NCBI GenBank assembly: GCA_964352715.1
Contig: CAYGSU010000073.1
Coordinates: forward strand, 1-19,555
Direction of reading: 5' to 3'
DNA: 19,555 nt
DNA from: JAVKBW01 sp964352715
Lineage (GTDB): Bacteria > Pseudomonadota > Alphaproteobacteria > UBA8366 > Aestuariispiraceae
The number at the start of each line of letters is the position of its first letter. Position 1 is the first letter of the stretch. Positions 1-7,866 of the stretch are shown piece by piece. The position numbers and the translations under genes are program-made. A model generated the notes under the pieces. The model saw nothing but the letters and a program-made list of their open reading frames with translations. It had not been told where the DNA came from and did no database searches.

Positions 1-827
1 AGGCTCATTGTTTCGCCGAGCGCAAGATAGGTCCAGATCGGCGCCAGCACGACTTCAAACATGGCCAGCAGCGCCAGTTCGCTTGCCGGCACGTATCGCG
101 ACCCTATCGTGTAGACAACCAGGCCAAGGCCGAGCTGCCCGACACCCAGGGCAAGACTGATCGACAGGTCCAGCGGGGCGAGTTCGAACCCGACGCCGCT
201 GTAAAGACAGGCCACGCCGCCGACAATCGCTGCGAACAATCCCCCGCAACAGATGATCGGCATCGTATCGCCCAGCCGTTTCCAGCGCAGGACGATGGTG
301 AAGACGGCGAAGCCAAGGGCGGAGGCAAGGGCGGCAATATTGCCGAGTAGCCGACCCGAACCGAGCTGGCCCGCAACCATCACCACGATGCCGAACAGGG
401 CAACCGTCATGGCAATCCAGGTCGCCCGCCGGATATTCTCGCCGAGCAGAAGTTTACCCAGCAACGCTGCCAGAAACGGCGCGGCAGCGAACAGGAAAAA
501 CGCATTCGCTACCGTGGTTTCCTTGACCGCGACTATGCTTCCTGAAAAGGCGAACACCAGACATATGCCGCCGAGAACCGCGCCGGACCCCAGTGCCCTG
601 AAGGCGGCAAAGGGCTTGCCGCCTGACCGTATGGCGATCACGACCAGCAGGAATATCGCCAGCGACAGCGATCGGTAAAACAGAATCTGCCAGGCGTCCG
701 CGTCGTTCATGAATTTGACGGCGACGCCCTGACTCGACCAGATAAACCCGGCAAGAATAACCAGAAACAGGCCACGTCTGTAGCTTGCGTGATCAGTTTC
801 CGAAACGGTTTGGTCAATTGCAGTCAT
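1..827 (-). CDS. EamA/DMT-family membrane transporter, C-terminus cut by window edge
   Basis: This is an inner-membrane permease of the drug/metabolite transporter superfamily with two EamA repeats; its substrate cannot be told from sequence. Reading the minus strand from the ATG at 825-827 gives 275 codons with no stop before the window edge. The family is about 300 residues long, so only about 20-25 residues should be missing. About nine hydrophobic helices are visible. Repeat one has DAWQILFYRSL near residue 46 and TTVANAFF near residue 105. Repeat two ends in the family signature region around APIWTYLALGE. An in-frame ATG at 849-851 would add eight residues; neither start has a strong ribosome binding site. 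The gene is a paralogue of the EamA gene at 7867-8811, sharing the DAW-x-I-x-FYRSL and TTVANA-type motifs. It is divergent from clpV and has no evident role in secretion. Confidence 0.88.
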   Translation of the reverse strand, partial: MTAIDQTVSETDHASYRRGLFLVILAGFIWSSQGVAVKFMNDADAWQILFYRSLSLAIFLLVVIAIRSGGKPFAAFRALGSGAVLGGICLVFAFSGSIVAVKETTVANAFFLFAAAPFLAALLGKLLLGENIRRATWIAMTVALFGIVVMVAGQLGSGRLLGNIAALASALGFAVFTIVLRWKRLGDTMPIICCGGLFAAIVGGVACLYSGVGFELAPLDLSISLALGVGQLGLGLVVYTIGSRYVPASELALLAMFEVVLAPIWTYLALGETMS

Positions 828-851
828 GGTGTGGGCTCGTGCTGTATTCAT

Positions 852-1002
852 AGGGTAACCACCCTAACCACCGCGTCCGGGATGGATAAAGCATTTTATG
901 GACAGCCCTGTCTGGATATAAGGCTGGCCTTAAAGCGGACATCCTTGCCCCGGATGCCGAATCGCAGGCGAGTTAGGGACTGTTTCAGCTTAGCGAAATG
1001 CC
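852..1002. promoter_or_regulatory. Divergent intergenic region between EamA gene and clpV
   Basis: These 151 bases separate two divergent genes and must hold both promoters. A 9-bp tandem direct repeat (TAACCACC plus one base) lies at 856-873. A short dyad, GACAG-CC-CTGTC, lies at 901-912, and a -10-like TATAAG on the plus strand is at 917-922. No convincing -35 box faces that -10. The clpV start at 1003 has no clear ribosome binding site either. The regulatory reading is therefore tentative. Confidence 0.3.
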
Positions 1003-3672
1003 ATGCACCTTGACCTCAAGACGCTTGTTTCGAAACTCAACCCGGCCTGCCGCAAGGCACTGGAAGGGGCGGCGCAGATTTGCGTGTCGCAGACCAATTT
1101 CAATGTCGAGGTCGAACACGTTCTGCTGAAGCTGGTGGAAGCGCCGGAAACCGACCTGACGGCGGTGTTCAAACAGTACGATGTGGAAACCCCGGCGGTG
1201 ATCGGCGAGCTGACCGCGCTGATCGACACCTTCAAACGGGGCAATTCGCGCACCCCGGCCCTGTCGCCGCAGATTGCCGACCTGTTGCAGGAAGCCTGGG
1301 TATTTTCCTCTCTCAGCCTGCAGCAGAACGCCATCCGGTCGGGCGCGATCCTGCTGGCCGCGCTGGACAATGAAGGGCTGCGGCTGGCGTTGCAGGAAAA
1401 GGCGCCGACGCTTGCCGCGATTTCCGTCGACCGGCTGCGCGACGATCTGCCGGAAATGATCCGCTTCTCACCGGAAGCGATGCCGAGCGTGATTGAAAGC
1501 ACCAAGGCGGACGCCAAACTGGCGAAGACGAAACGCAAGGACCGCAAGGATGAAAAGCCGGCAAAGGCGGAAGCCCCGGTGTCCGATTCCGGCGGCGGGG
1601 GCGATCCGCTGGAAGTGCTGGACCTTTACACGATATCGCTGACTGATCAGGCGCTTGTCGGTGCGATCGACCCGATTGTCGGGCGCGATGCCGAAATCCG
1701 GCAATTGATCGATATTCTGATGCGCCGTCGCCAGAACAACCCGATTCTGACCGGCGAGGCCGGCGTCGGCAAAACCGCAGTAGTCGAAGGCTTCGCCCAG
1801 CGCATCGCCGATGGCGACGTGCCGCCGCCGTTGCGCGAGGTCGATCTCAGGGTGCTGGACCTTGGCCTGCTGCAGGCCGGCGCCTCCATGAAGGGCGAAT
1901 TCGAGGAACGGCTGAAAGGCGTCATCGATGCGGTCGCGGCTTCCGCCAAACCGATCATCCTGTTCATCGACGAGGCCCATACGCTGATCGGCGCGGGCGG
2001 TGCGGCGGGTTCCGGCGATGCGGCGAACCTTCTGAAACCGGCCTTGGCGCGGGGTGAACTGCGCACCATCGCGGCGACAACCTGGGCGGAATACAAGAAA
2101 TATGTGGAAAAGGACCCGGCGCTGGCGCGGCGGTTCCAGGTCGTCAAGGTGGATGAACCGGACGAGGACCGGGCCGTCGCCATGGTGCGCGGGCTGGCGC
2201 GGCGGCTGGAAGATCACCACAAGGTTCATATCCGCGACGAGGCGCTGTCGGATGCCGTCCGGCTATCGGCAAGGTATATCGCCGGCAGGCAATTGCCGGA
2301 CAAGGCGATCAGCGTTCTCGATACGGCCTGCGCCCGGGTCGCCATCGCCCAGGCCGGCACGCCGCCGTCGCTGGAAGCGGCGGAAAGAGCCTGCGAACGC
2401 ATCACGCTGGAAATCGATATCCTGAAGCGCGAACGGATCGAGGAAACCGACCACGAAACCCGGCTGGCGACTCTGGCTGACGATCTGAAAGCAGCCGAAG
2501 CGGAACGCGACCGGCTGACGGAACGGTGGCGCGGGGAATCCGCTCTGGTCGAGGAAATGCAGGCTTTGCGGAAAGCGTCGAAGGATGACGACAAGCCGCC
2601 GGGCAAGGCCTATGCCGATCTCGCGAAAAAACTGCAGGCGGTGCAGGAAAACGATCCGATGGTGCCGGTGCTGGTCGATGGCGATGTCGTGGCCCAGGTG
2701 ATCGCCGGCTGGACCGGCATACCGGTCGGCCGGATGATGCGCGATGAAATTGCCGGGGTGCTGACTCTGGAAGACCGGATGCGCGAACGGATCATCGGGC
2801 AGGACGCGGCCCTTGCCAGCGTCGCCCGGCGCATCCGCACCTATCGCGCCGGTCTGGACGATCCGGTAAAACCGGTCGGTGTGTTCCTGTTCGTCGGGCC
2901 GAGCGGCGTCGGCAAGACGGAAACCGCGCTGACCCTGGCGGAGCTGCTGTTCGGCGGCGAGGATAATCTGATCACCGTCAACATGTCGGAATTTCAGGAA
3001 GCCCATACCGTCTCGACCCTCAAAGGCGCGCCGCCCGGCTATGTTGGCTTCGGACAAGGGGGCGTGCTGACCGAAGCGGTGCGGCGCAATCCCTATTCGG
3101 TGGTGCTGCTGGACGAGATCGAGAAGGCGCACCCGGATGTGCTGGAGCTGTTCTTCCAGGTCTTCGACAAGGGCGTGATGGAGGACGGCGAAGGGGTCGA
3201 GGTCGATTTTCGCAACACCGTCATCATCCTGACTTCCAATGCGGGCGACGACATCATCGTGAAGGCATCGAAGGCCGGGGCCGATCAGGAAAAGGTGGTG
3301 GAAGCGGTGCGGCCCGCCCTGCTGTCGCTGTTCAAGCCGGCATTCCTCGGCCGGCTGATTACCGTGCCCTATGGTCCGCTCGACCGCGACCGGATCCGCG
3401 CGATTGTCGATTTGAAACTGGCGCGGTTGTGCGACCGGTTCAGGTCCAGCCACGGTGCCGCGCTTTCCCTCGATGACGATATTGCCGATCTGCTGACCGA
3501 CCGGGCGGGAGAGACCGAAAGCGGCGCGCGCGCCATCGACGCCATTCTGACAAACGGGCTGCTGCCATCGCTGTCGGATGCGGTTCTGGGGCGGATGGCG
3601 GAAGACGAACCCTTTGCCGAAGCGCGGGTGTCGGTCGGGTCCGGCACCGGTTTTAACATCGCGTTTGGCTGA
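1003..3672 (+). CDS. clpV: T6SS sheath-disassembly AAA+ ATPase ClpV (TssH)
   Basis: ClpV is the cytoplasmic hexameric unfoldase that pulls apart the contracted TssB-TssC sheath so that it can be reused. The 889-residue protein has the full class I Clp layout. The N-terminal double-Clp domain covers about 1-160, opening with the typical DLKTLVSKLNPACRKALE. A charged linker follows at about 165-205. AAA domain 1 has Walker A GEAGVGKT at 251-258, pore-loop KGEF at 297-300 and Walker B with D323/E324. A short middle coiled coil covers about 430-530. AAA domain 2 has Walker A GPSGVGKT at 632-639, pore-loop GYVG at 679-682 and Walker B with D704/E705. Length is normal for the family and both ATP sites look intact. 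The upstream in-frame stop at 991-993 leaves ATG 1003 as the first ATG. The N-domain and genomic company mark it as ClpV rather than ClpB. vgrG starts 14 bases downstream, so they are likely cotranscribed. Confidence 0.96.
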   Translation: MHLDLKTLVSKLNPACRKALEGAAQICVSQTNFNVEVEHVLLKLVEAPETDLTAVFKQYDVETPAVIGELTALIDTFKRGNSRTPALSPQIADLLQEAWVFSSLSLQQNAIRSGAILLAALDNEGLRLALQEKAPTLAAISVDRLRDDLPEMIRFSPEAMPSVIESTKADAKLAKTKRKDRKDEKPAKAEAPVSDSGGGGDPLEVLDLYTISLTDQALVGAIDPIVGRDAEIRQLIDILMRRRQNNPILTGEAGVGKTAVVEGFAQRIADGDVPPPLREVDLRVLDLGLLQAGASMKGEFEERLKGVIDAVAASAKPIILFIDEAHTLIGAGGAAGSGDAANLLKPALARGELRTIAATTWAEYKKYVEKDPALARRFQVVKVDEPDEDRAVAMVRGLARRLEDHHKVHIRDEALSDAVRLSARYIAGRQLPDKAISVLDTACARVAIAQAGTPPSLEAAERACERITLEIDILKRERIEETDHETRLATLADDLKAAEAERDRLTERWRGESALVEEMQALRKASKDDDKPPGKAYADLAKKLQAVQENDPMVPVLVDGDVVAQVIAGWTGIPVGRMMRDEIAGVLTLEDRMRERIIGQDAALASVARRIRTYRAGLDDPVKPVGVFLFVGPSGVGKTETALTLAELLFGGEDNLITVNMSEFQEAHTVSTLKGAPPGYVGFGQGGVLTEAVRRNPYSVVLLDEIEKAHPDVLELFFQVFDKGVMEDGEGVEVDFRNTVIILTSNAGDDIIVKASKAGADQEKVVEAVRPALLSLFKPAFLGRLITVPYGPLDRDRIRAIVDLKLARLCDRFRSSHGAALSLDDDIADLLTDRAGETESGARAIDAILTNGLLPSLSDAVLGRMAEDEPFAEARVSVGSGTGFNIAFG

Positions 3673-3686
3673 CGGAGCGGGGCTGA

Positions 3687-5750
3687 ATGTCTGACGAACT
3701 CGGCTATACCCAGGCGGACCGCTCGATTTCGGTGGCGACGCCGTTCGGCGATGATGTTCTGCTGCTGACCGGCATTCGCGGCCAGGAAGCGGTGTTCGAA
3801 CTGTTCCGTTACGAACTCGACATGATATCCGAAGACGGCGATCTGGATTTCTCAACCATTGTCGGCAAGGACGTCACGGTGGAAATCCGGTCAGAAGATG
3901 CCGAGGCCGTGCGCACCGTCAACGGCATGGTGACGGAATTCTCGCAAGGCGGCTTCGATGCCAATTTCTGGCATTACCGGGCCGTGGTGCGGCCGAAATT
4001 CTGGCTGGCGACGCGCGCCGCCGGCTGTCGCATTTTCCAGGATATGAGCGTCACGGACATCATCGAGGATGTGCTGGGCGTGCTGGGCGTTACCGACTAC
4101 AAGCTGGATACGACCGGATCCTATGCAACACGGGATTACTGCGTTCAGTACAATGAATCCGCCTATGCGTTTCTGTGCCGGCTGATGGAAGACGAAGGCA
4201 TTTTCTTCTTCCACACCCATGCCGGTGAAACCCATACTTTGGTCATCGCCGACGATGCCGACGGCCACCCGGATTGCGAAGGCTTCGATGCCGCTGTGTA
4301 CCGCCCGCAACAGGAAGGGGTGGTCGAGGTTGAGGATGCGATTGTCGACCTGTCCTACACACAGCGCGTTGTCACCGACAAGTTTGCCGCCGATGATTTT
4401 ACGTTCGAAACCCCGTCGACCGAGCTGTATGTGCAAGCGGATGGCGTTTCGTCGGGCAGCGAGATGGAAATCTACGAATATCCCGGCGGCTATACCGAAA
4501 AGGATGCCGGTGAATCCCGTGCCGATATCCGGTTGCAGGAATTCGAGGTTTCGACGAAGGAGCTGAAGGGCGCGTCCACCATCAAGGGTTTCATGGCCGG
4601 TTGCGTTTTCACGCTCGACTGGGCGGAACGGGAAAGCCTGAACGACGACTATGTTCTGCGCCGGGTGCTGATCGACGCCACCAACGAAAGCTACAGCAAC
4701 ACATTCAGCGCGTTTCCGAAAACCATGACCTTCCGGCCTCTGCGCCGCACGGCAAGGCCGCGCATTCCCGGCACCCAGACAGCCATCGTCGTGGGCAAGT
4801 CGGGCGAGGAAATCTGGACCGACGAATACGGCCGCATCAAGGTGCAGTTCCACTGGGATCAGGAAGGCGAGAACGACGAAAATTCGTCGTGCTGGGTGCG
4901 GGTTGCGCAGGGCTGGGCCGGCAAGAACTGGGGCAACTGGTTCCTGCCGCGGATCGGCATGGAAGTGGTGGTCAGCTTCATCAACGGCGACCCGGATGCG
5001 CCGCTGGTCACCGGCTGCGTCTACAATGCCGAACAGGTTCTGCCCTATGCGATGCCGGACGACCAGACCAAGAGCACAATGAAAAGCAATTCGTCGAAAG
5101 GCGGCGACGGGTTCAACGAATTCAGGTTCGAGGATCTGGCGGGCGAGGAGGAAATCTACCTGCATGCCCAGAAGGACTGGAACAGCGAGGTCGAGAACGA
5201 TCGCACCACCACCCTGCATGACGGCAACGACACGCTGACCGTCGAAACCGGCAACCGGGTGATGGAAGTGCAGACCGGCAACGAGGAAAACTATGTCGCC
5301 GGCAACCGCATGCTGACCATCGACGGCGATCAGGAACATGTAACCGGTGGCAGCGTCACGCATGAAATCACCGGCGACATGACGCTGAAGATCGGCGGCA
5401 ACCTGACGATTTCCGTCACCGGCGACATTCTGATCGAAAGTGGCGGGACGACCACCGCCAACAGCGCCGCTGACATGATGCTGAACACCGATACCGTGCT
5501 GGCGGCGACGTCGGGCTCGGACACCACCATCGACGCCGGGCAGAATTTCGCCGCGACCGCTGGCATGGATGCGGCGATGGAAGGCGGCATGAACGCCACC
5601 GTCACTGCGGGCATGGCGATGACGGCGGAAGGCGGCACCGATGCCACGGTCAGCGGCGGGGCAACGATTACCTGTTCCGGCGGCGCCTCCGGCACGTTCG
5701 ACGGGGGTGCGATGGCCACCATTTCCGGCGCGCTGATATCGATCGGATAG
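3687..5750 (+). CDS. vgrG: T6SS spike protein VgrG (TssI) with long octapeptide needle
   Basis: VgrG trimers form the spike at the head of the T6SS tube and carry effectors out of the cell. The 687 residues start with a gp27-like base domain (about 10-350). The gp5-like OB fold covers about 366-447 and is recognisable by DEYGRIKVQFHWD and INGDPDAPLVTGCVYN. From residue 531 to 682 the chain divides exactly into 19 units of eight residues, then ends LISIG. This octad pattern is that of the gp5 triple-stranded beta-helix. The last ten or so units are rich in Gly, Ala, Thr and Met. No enzymatic or toxin domain is visible after the needle, so this is a structural rather than an evolved VgrG. GGAG at 3674-3677 is the ribosome binding site for ATG 3687. 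The downstream gene starts three bases after the stop. Confidence 0.96.
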   Translation: MSDELGYTQADRSISVATPFGDDVLLLTGIRGQEAVFELFRYELDMISEDGDLDFSTIVGKDVTVEIRSEDAEAVRTVNGMVTEFSQGGFDANFWHYRAVVRPKFWLATRAAGCRIFQDMSVTDIIEDVLGVLGVTDYKLDTTGSYATRDYCVQYNESAYAFLCRLMEDEGIFFFHTHAGETHTLVIADDADGHPDCEGFDAAVYRPQQEGVVEVEDAIVDLSYTQRVVTDKFAADDFTFETPSTELYVQADGVSSGSEMEIYEYPGGYTEKDAGESRADIRLQEFEVSTKELKGASTIKGFMAGCVFTLDWAERESLNDDYVLRRVLIDATNESYSNTFSAFPKTMTFRPLRRTARPRIPGTQTAIVVGKSGEEIWTDEYGRIKVQFHWDQEGENDENSSCWVRVAQGWAGKNWGNWFLPRIGMEVVVSFINGDPDAPLVTGCVYNAEQVLPYAMPDDQTKSTMKSNSSKGGDGFNEFRFEDLAGEEEIYLHAQKDWNSEVENDRTTTLHDGNDTLTVETGNRVMEVQTGNEENYVAGNRMLTIDGDQEHVTGGSVTHEITGDMTLKIGGNLTISVTGDILIESGGTTTANSAADMMLNTDTVLAATSGSDTTIDAGQNFAATAGMDAAMEGGMNATVTAGMAMTAEGGTDATVSGGATITCSGGASGTFDGGAMATISGALISIG
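5277..5732 (+). repeat. 19 coding octapeptide repeats in VgrG
   Basis: Codons 531-682 of vgrG fall into 19 consecutive eight-residue units without any insertion or deletion. A glycine recurs first at the beginning and later at the end of each unit. Two nine-residue units precede them. Examples are GNRMLTID and GDMTLKIG early, and TDATVSGG and ASGTFDGG late. This is protein-level periodicity of a beta-helix needle, not a DNA satellite. Confidence 0.85.
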
Positions 5751-5753
5751 ACA

Positions 5754-6533
5754 ATGAGCGATCTCACCGAAGCCCCTGTCGAAACGGAAGCCGTCAAGCC
5801 GCGCGGCCTGGCTGATGGCGAGCACACGACCCGAGACGATGACGGCAATGTGGCGACGTCGTTCACCCTGGTGAAGGGAAAGCTGCATGGCGAATTCCGC
5901 CGGTATGAAAACGGCGTCCTGACCCAGCTATCGCATTTCGTCAACGGCGTGCTGAACGGCCCGTCGGAAACCTATGCCGAGGGAAAGATACTGCAGCGCG
6001 TGCCGTATCTGAACGGTCAGTTGCATGGCGATCTGGAAATCTTCGCCGATGACGGCAAAACGGTCGTGCAGCGCATTCCCCATGTCGACGGCAAAAAGCA
6101 CGGCACGGCGGAAATCTACGACAAGGGCCGGCTGCAGGTTGTGATCGACTATCTCGACGATCTGCAGGACGGCCCGCTGGTGACCTACAGCCAGACCAAA
6201 CGGCCGCAGGCGCGGCTGCATTTTTCAAAGGGCAAGAAGCACGGCCCGGCCTTCTATTACGGCCCTGACGGCAAACTGGTGAAGCGCGAAACCTACGAAG
6301 AAGGCCGGCTGCACGGCCCCGCCGCCGACCTGCTGCCCACCGGCATCACGGTCAAGACCATGGTGTATGAAAACGACCTTCTGTCCGGTCGGGTTATGGA
6401 ATACGATCACAAGGGCAGGGAAGTGCATCGCCAGACCTTCGCCGAGGGCGAACCGGCCGGCCCGAAGCAGGAAAAGACGCGGTTCGGCTGGAAGGATGTC
6501 GAAGAGAAACCGGCAGAAGAGGAGCCGACCTGA
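5754..6533 (+). CDS. MORN-variant (YwqK-type) repeat protein in the vgrG-PAAR unit
   Basis: This 259-residue soluble protein has no signal peptide or membrane segment. From residue 42 it is built of about eight repeats of 22-25 residues, each starting with a G-x-x-x-G turn followed by an aromatic strand. Examples start GKLHGEFRRY, GVLNGPSETY, GQLHGDLEIF, GKKHGTAEIY, GKKHGPAFYY and GRLHGPAADL. A charged C-terminal tail follows. The pattern matches the MORN_2 variant repeat. Databases often label such proteins YwqK family antitoxin, but that name is not evidence of function here. The gene starts three bases after vgrG and its TGA overlaps the PAAR ATG (TGATG), so translation is probably coupled. 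Spike adaptors and chaperones often occupy this position, as do some immunity genes. Adaptor, effector-loading factor or immunity protein are all possible. I cannot choose from sequence. Confidence 0.88.
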   Translation: MSDLTEAPVETEAVKPRGLADGEHTTRDDDGNVATSFTLVKGKLHGEFRRYENGVLTQLSHFVNGVLNGPSETYAEGKILQRVPYLNGQLHGDLEIFADDGKTVVQRIPHVDGKKHGTAEIYDKGRLQVVIDYLDDLQDGPLVTYSQTKRPQARLHFSKGKKHGPAFYYGPDGKLVKRETYEEGRLHGPAADLLPTGITVKTMVYENDLLSGRVMEYDHKGREVHRQTFAEGEPAGPKQEKTRFGWKDVEEKPAEEEPT

Positions 6534-6823
6534 TGGGACAACCCGCAGCACAGCTTATGGCCAATCATGTCTGTCCGATGGTGACGGGCGTGGTGCCGCA
6601 TGTCGGCGGCCCGGTTTCCGCCCCCAGCGCCGCGACGGTGATGATCGCCAGCATGCCGGCCATCGGGCCGGGGTCGATGGCGGTCTGCGTCGGTCCGCCC
6701 GATACGGTCGCGATGGGCTCGCCGACGGTGATGGCGGGCGGCATGCCGGTGTCCCGCGTCGGCGATACCTGCGGCCATGGCGGCACGATCGTCGTGCCGG
6801 TGCCGACGGTCCTGGTTGCCTGA
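6533..6823 (+). CDS. PAAR-domain spike-tip protein
   Basis: PAAR proteins form the sharp, metal-capped cone that sits on the VgrG trimer. This 96-residue protein is a stand-alone PAAR domain with no toxin extension. It has the N-terminal PHVGGP turn (H23), repeated P-x-x-x-x-GSM and GSPTV-type turns, C52, and a C-terminal RVGDTCGHGG segment (C80, H82). H23, C52 and H82 are plausible metal ligands, with C14 and H12 as alternatives. The start codon overlaps the stop of the MORN-repeat gene by one base, and a GAGGAG-type ribosome binding site lies in the end of that gene. Its place directly after vgrG and the MORN gene supports one spike transcription unit with clpV. A hairpin follows at 6840-6856. 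Confidence 0.93.
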   Translation: MGQPAAQLMANHVCPMVTGVVPHVGGPVSAPSAATVMIASMPAIGPGSMAVCVGPPDTVAMGSPTVMAGGMPVSRVGDTCGHGGTIVVPVPTVLVA

Positions 6824-6839
6824 TAAATCAGTCAGGAGT

Positions 6840-6856
6840 CCCGCACGCTATGCGGG
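6840..6856. terminator. Hairpin between convergent PAAR and aldo/keto reductase genes
   Basis: A perfect 6-bp stem, CCCGCA and TGCGGG with loop CGCTA, lies between two convergent genes. It could end transcription from both sides. No clean T-run follows on either strand, so an intrinsic terminator is only moderately supported. Confidence 0.45.
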
Positions 6857-6873
6857 CTTCCGTTATCTGAAGG

Positions 6874-7833
6874 TTACCCCTGTTCCTCCAGCCGGTCGGT
6901 GGCCGGCGGCGGGGTCGGCGACAGGGCGGAGATTTCCGCCCGCAGATCGTCTGTCATCGGAATATCCAGCGCCATCAATGACGGGGCGAGCTGGTCGATA
7001 TCGCGCGCGCCGATCAGCGGGGCGGTGATGGCCGGGTGCGATGCGACCCAGGCGACGGCCAGCGATACCGGATGCCAGTTGTGGCTTTCCGCGAATTCCG
7101 CAAAGGAAGCCGCCGTGTCGAACATCCAGTCCGGGCTGTAGCGGCCGACATATTCCGGGTTGGCGCGAATGCGGCCGTTCGCATCTTTCTTGCGGTACTT
7201 GCCGCTCAACAGGCCGCCGCCGACCGGGCTGTAGGGTGTCACCGCCAGACCTTCCGACAGCGCCAGCGGCAGAATTTCAACCTCCGCCTGGCGTTTCACC
7301 AGATTATACATCGGCTGCACCACGTCGAAACGTGACAGCGCCTGCCGTTCGGATATACCGAGCGCCTTGGCGATCTGCCACGCGGCCCAGTTCGACACGC
7401 CGATGCTGAGCGCCTTGCCGTCGCGCACGATGTCTTCCAGCGCCCGCAGCGACACCTCAATCGGCGTGTCGTCGTCCCAGCGGTGTACGAACAGCACGTC
7501 CAGCCGGTCGGTGTTCAGGCGCTTCAGGCTGGCGTCCACCGATAACCGGATATGTCGGGGGCTGAGGCCGTACTGGTTGGTTACCTTGCCGCTGCCGACT
7601 TTCGATGTCAGCACGATCTCGTCGCGCTCATGGGCGATCAGGCCGCCGAGAATTTCTTCCGCCTTTCCACCGGTATAGACATTGGCGCAGTCGAAGAAAT
7701 TAATGCCGGCATCGCGGCAGGTGGCGTACATTTTGGCTGACATCGCGGCATCGGCGTCGCCCCCGAACGACATTGTGCCGAAGCACAGTTTCGAGACGGT
7801 GATGCCGGTCCGGCCTAAAACTGTGTATTCCAT
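6874..7833 (-). CDS. Aldo/keto reductase family oxidoreductase
   Basis: This is a cytoplasmic NADPH-dependent reductase of aldehydes or ketones; the substrate is unknown. The 319-residue protein starts MEYTVLGRTGITVSKLCFGT, a classic aldo/keto reductase opening. It has the catalytic-tetrad region DCANVYTGGKAEE (D49 and Y53), then SKVG with the active-site lysine, and VHRWD with the histidine. SIGVSNW follows, and near the C-terminus is a phosphate-binding-type stretch around LIGARDIDQL. It resembles the YajO/perakine-reductase-like branch. An AAGGA ribosome binding site (complement of 7844-7848) precedes the ATG. The gene lies 33 bases after the EamA transporter and probably shares its transcript. 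It points against the T6SS genes on both sides and looks like an ordinary metabolic gene within the locus. Confidence 0.93.
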   Translation of the reverse strand: MEYTVLGRTGITVSKLCFGTMSFGGDADAAMSAKMYATCRDAGINFFDCANVYTGGKAEEILGGLIAHERDEIVLTSKVGSGKVTNQYGLSPRHIRLSVDASLKRLNTDRLDVLFVHRWDDDTPIEVSLRALEDIVRDGKALSIGVSNWAAWQIAKALGISERQALSRFDVVQPMYNLVKRQAEVEILPLALSEGLAVTPYSPVGGGLLSGKYRKKDANGRIRANPEYVGRYSPDWMFDTAASFAEFAESHNWHPVSLAVAWVASHPAITAPLIGARDIDQLAPSLMALDIPMTDDLRAEISALSPTPPPATDRLEEQG

Positions 7834-7866
7834 GCTCAGGGTTTCCTTGTCTTGGCTGCCGGTGCG

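Noticed and set aside
789..1013. A 74-codon plus-strand frame before clpV
   Set aside because: It overlaps the transporter start and the clpV start, has no ribosome binding site and no recognisable features.
2263..3855. A 530-codon open frame on the minus strand, antisense to clpV
   Set aside because: It mirrors the clpV coding strand, crosses into vgrG, and shows no domain or ribosome binding site.
5477..5748. C-terminal part of VgrG as a toxin domain
   Set aside because: The residues follow a strict eight-residue beta-helix period to the end, leaving no room for a catalytic fold.
3891..5888. A 665-codon open frame on the minus strand, antisense to vgrG
   Set aside because: It lies entirely over vgrG and the start of the MORN gene, has no recognisable domain and an odd His/Arg/Val-rich composition. 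Long antisense frames are expected in GC-rich DNA.
6874..7833. Aldo/keto reductase as a possible T6SS effector
   Set aside because: It is on the opposite strand, paired with a transporter gene, and has an ordinary cytoplasmic reductase sequence with no spike-linked domain.
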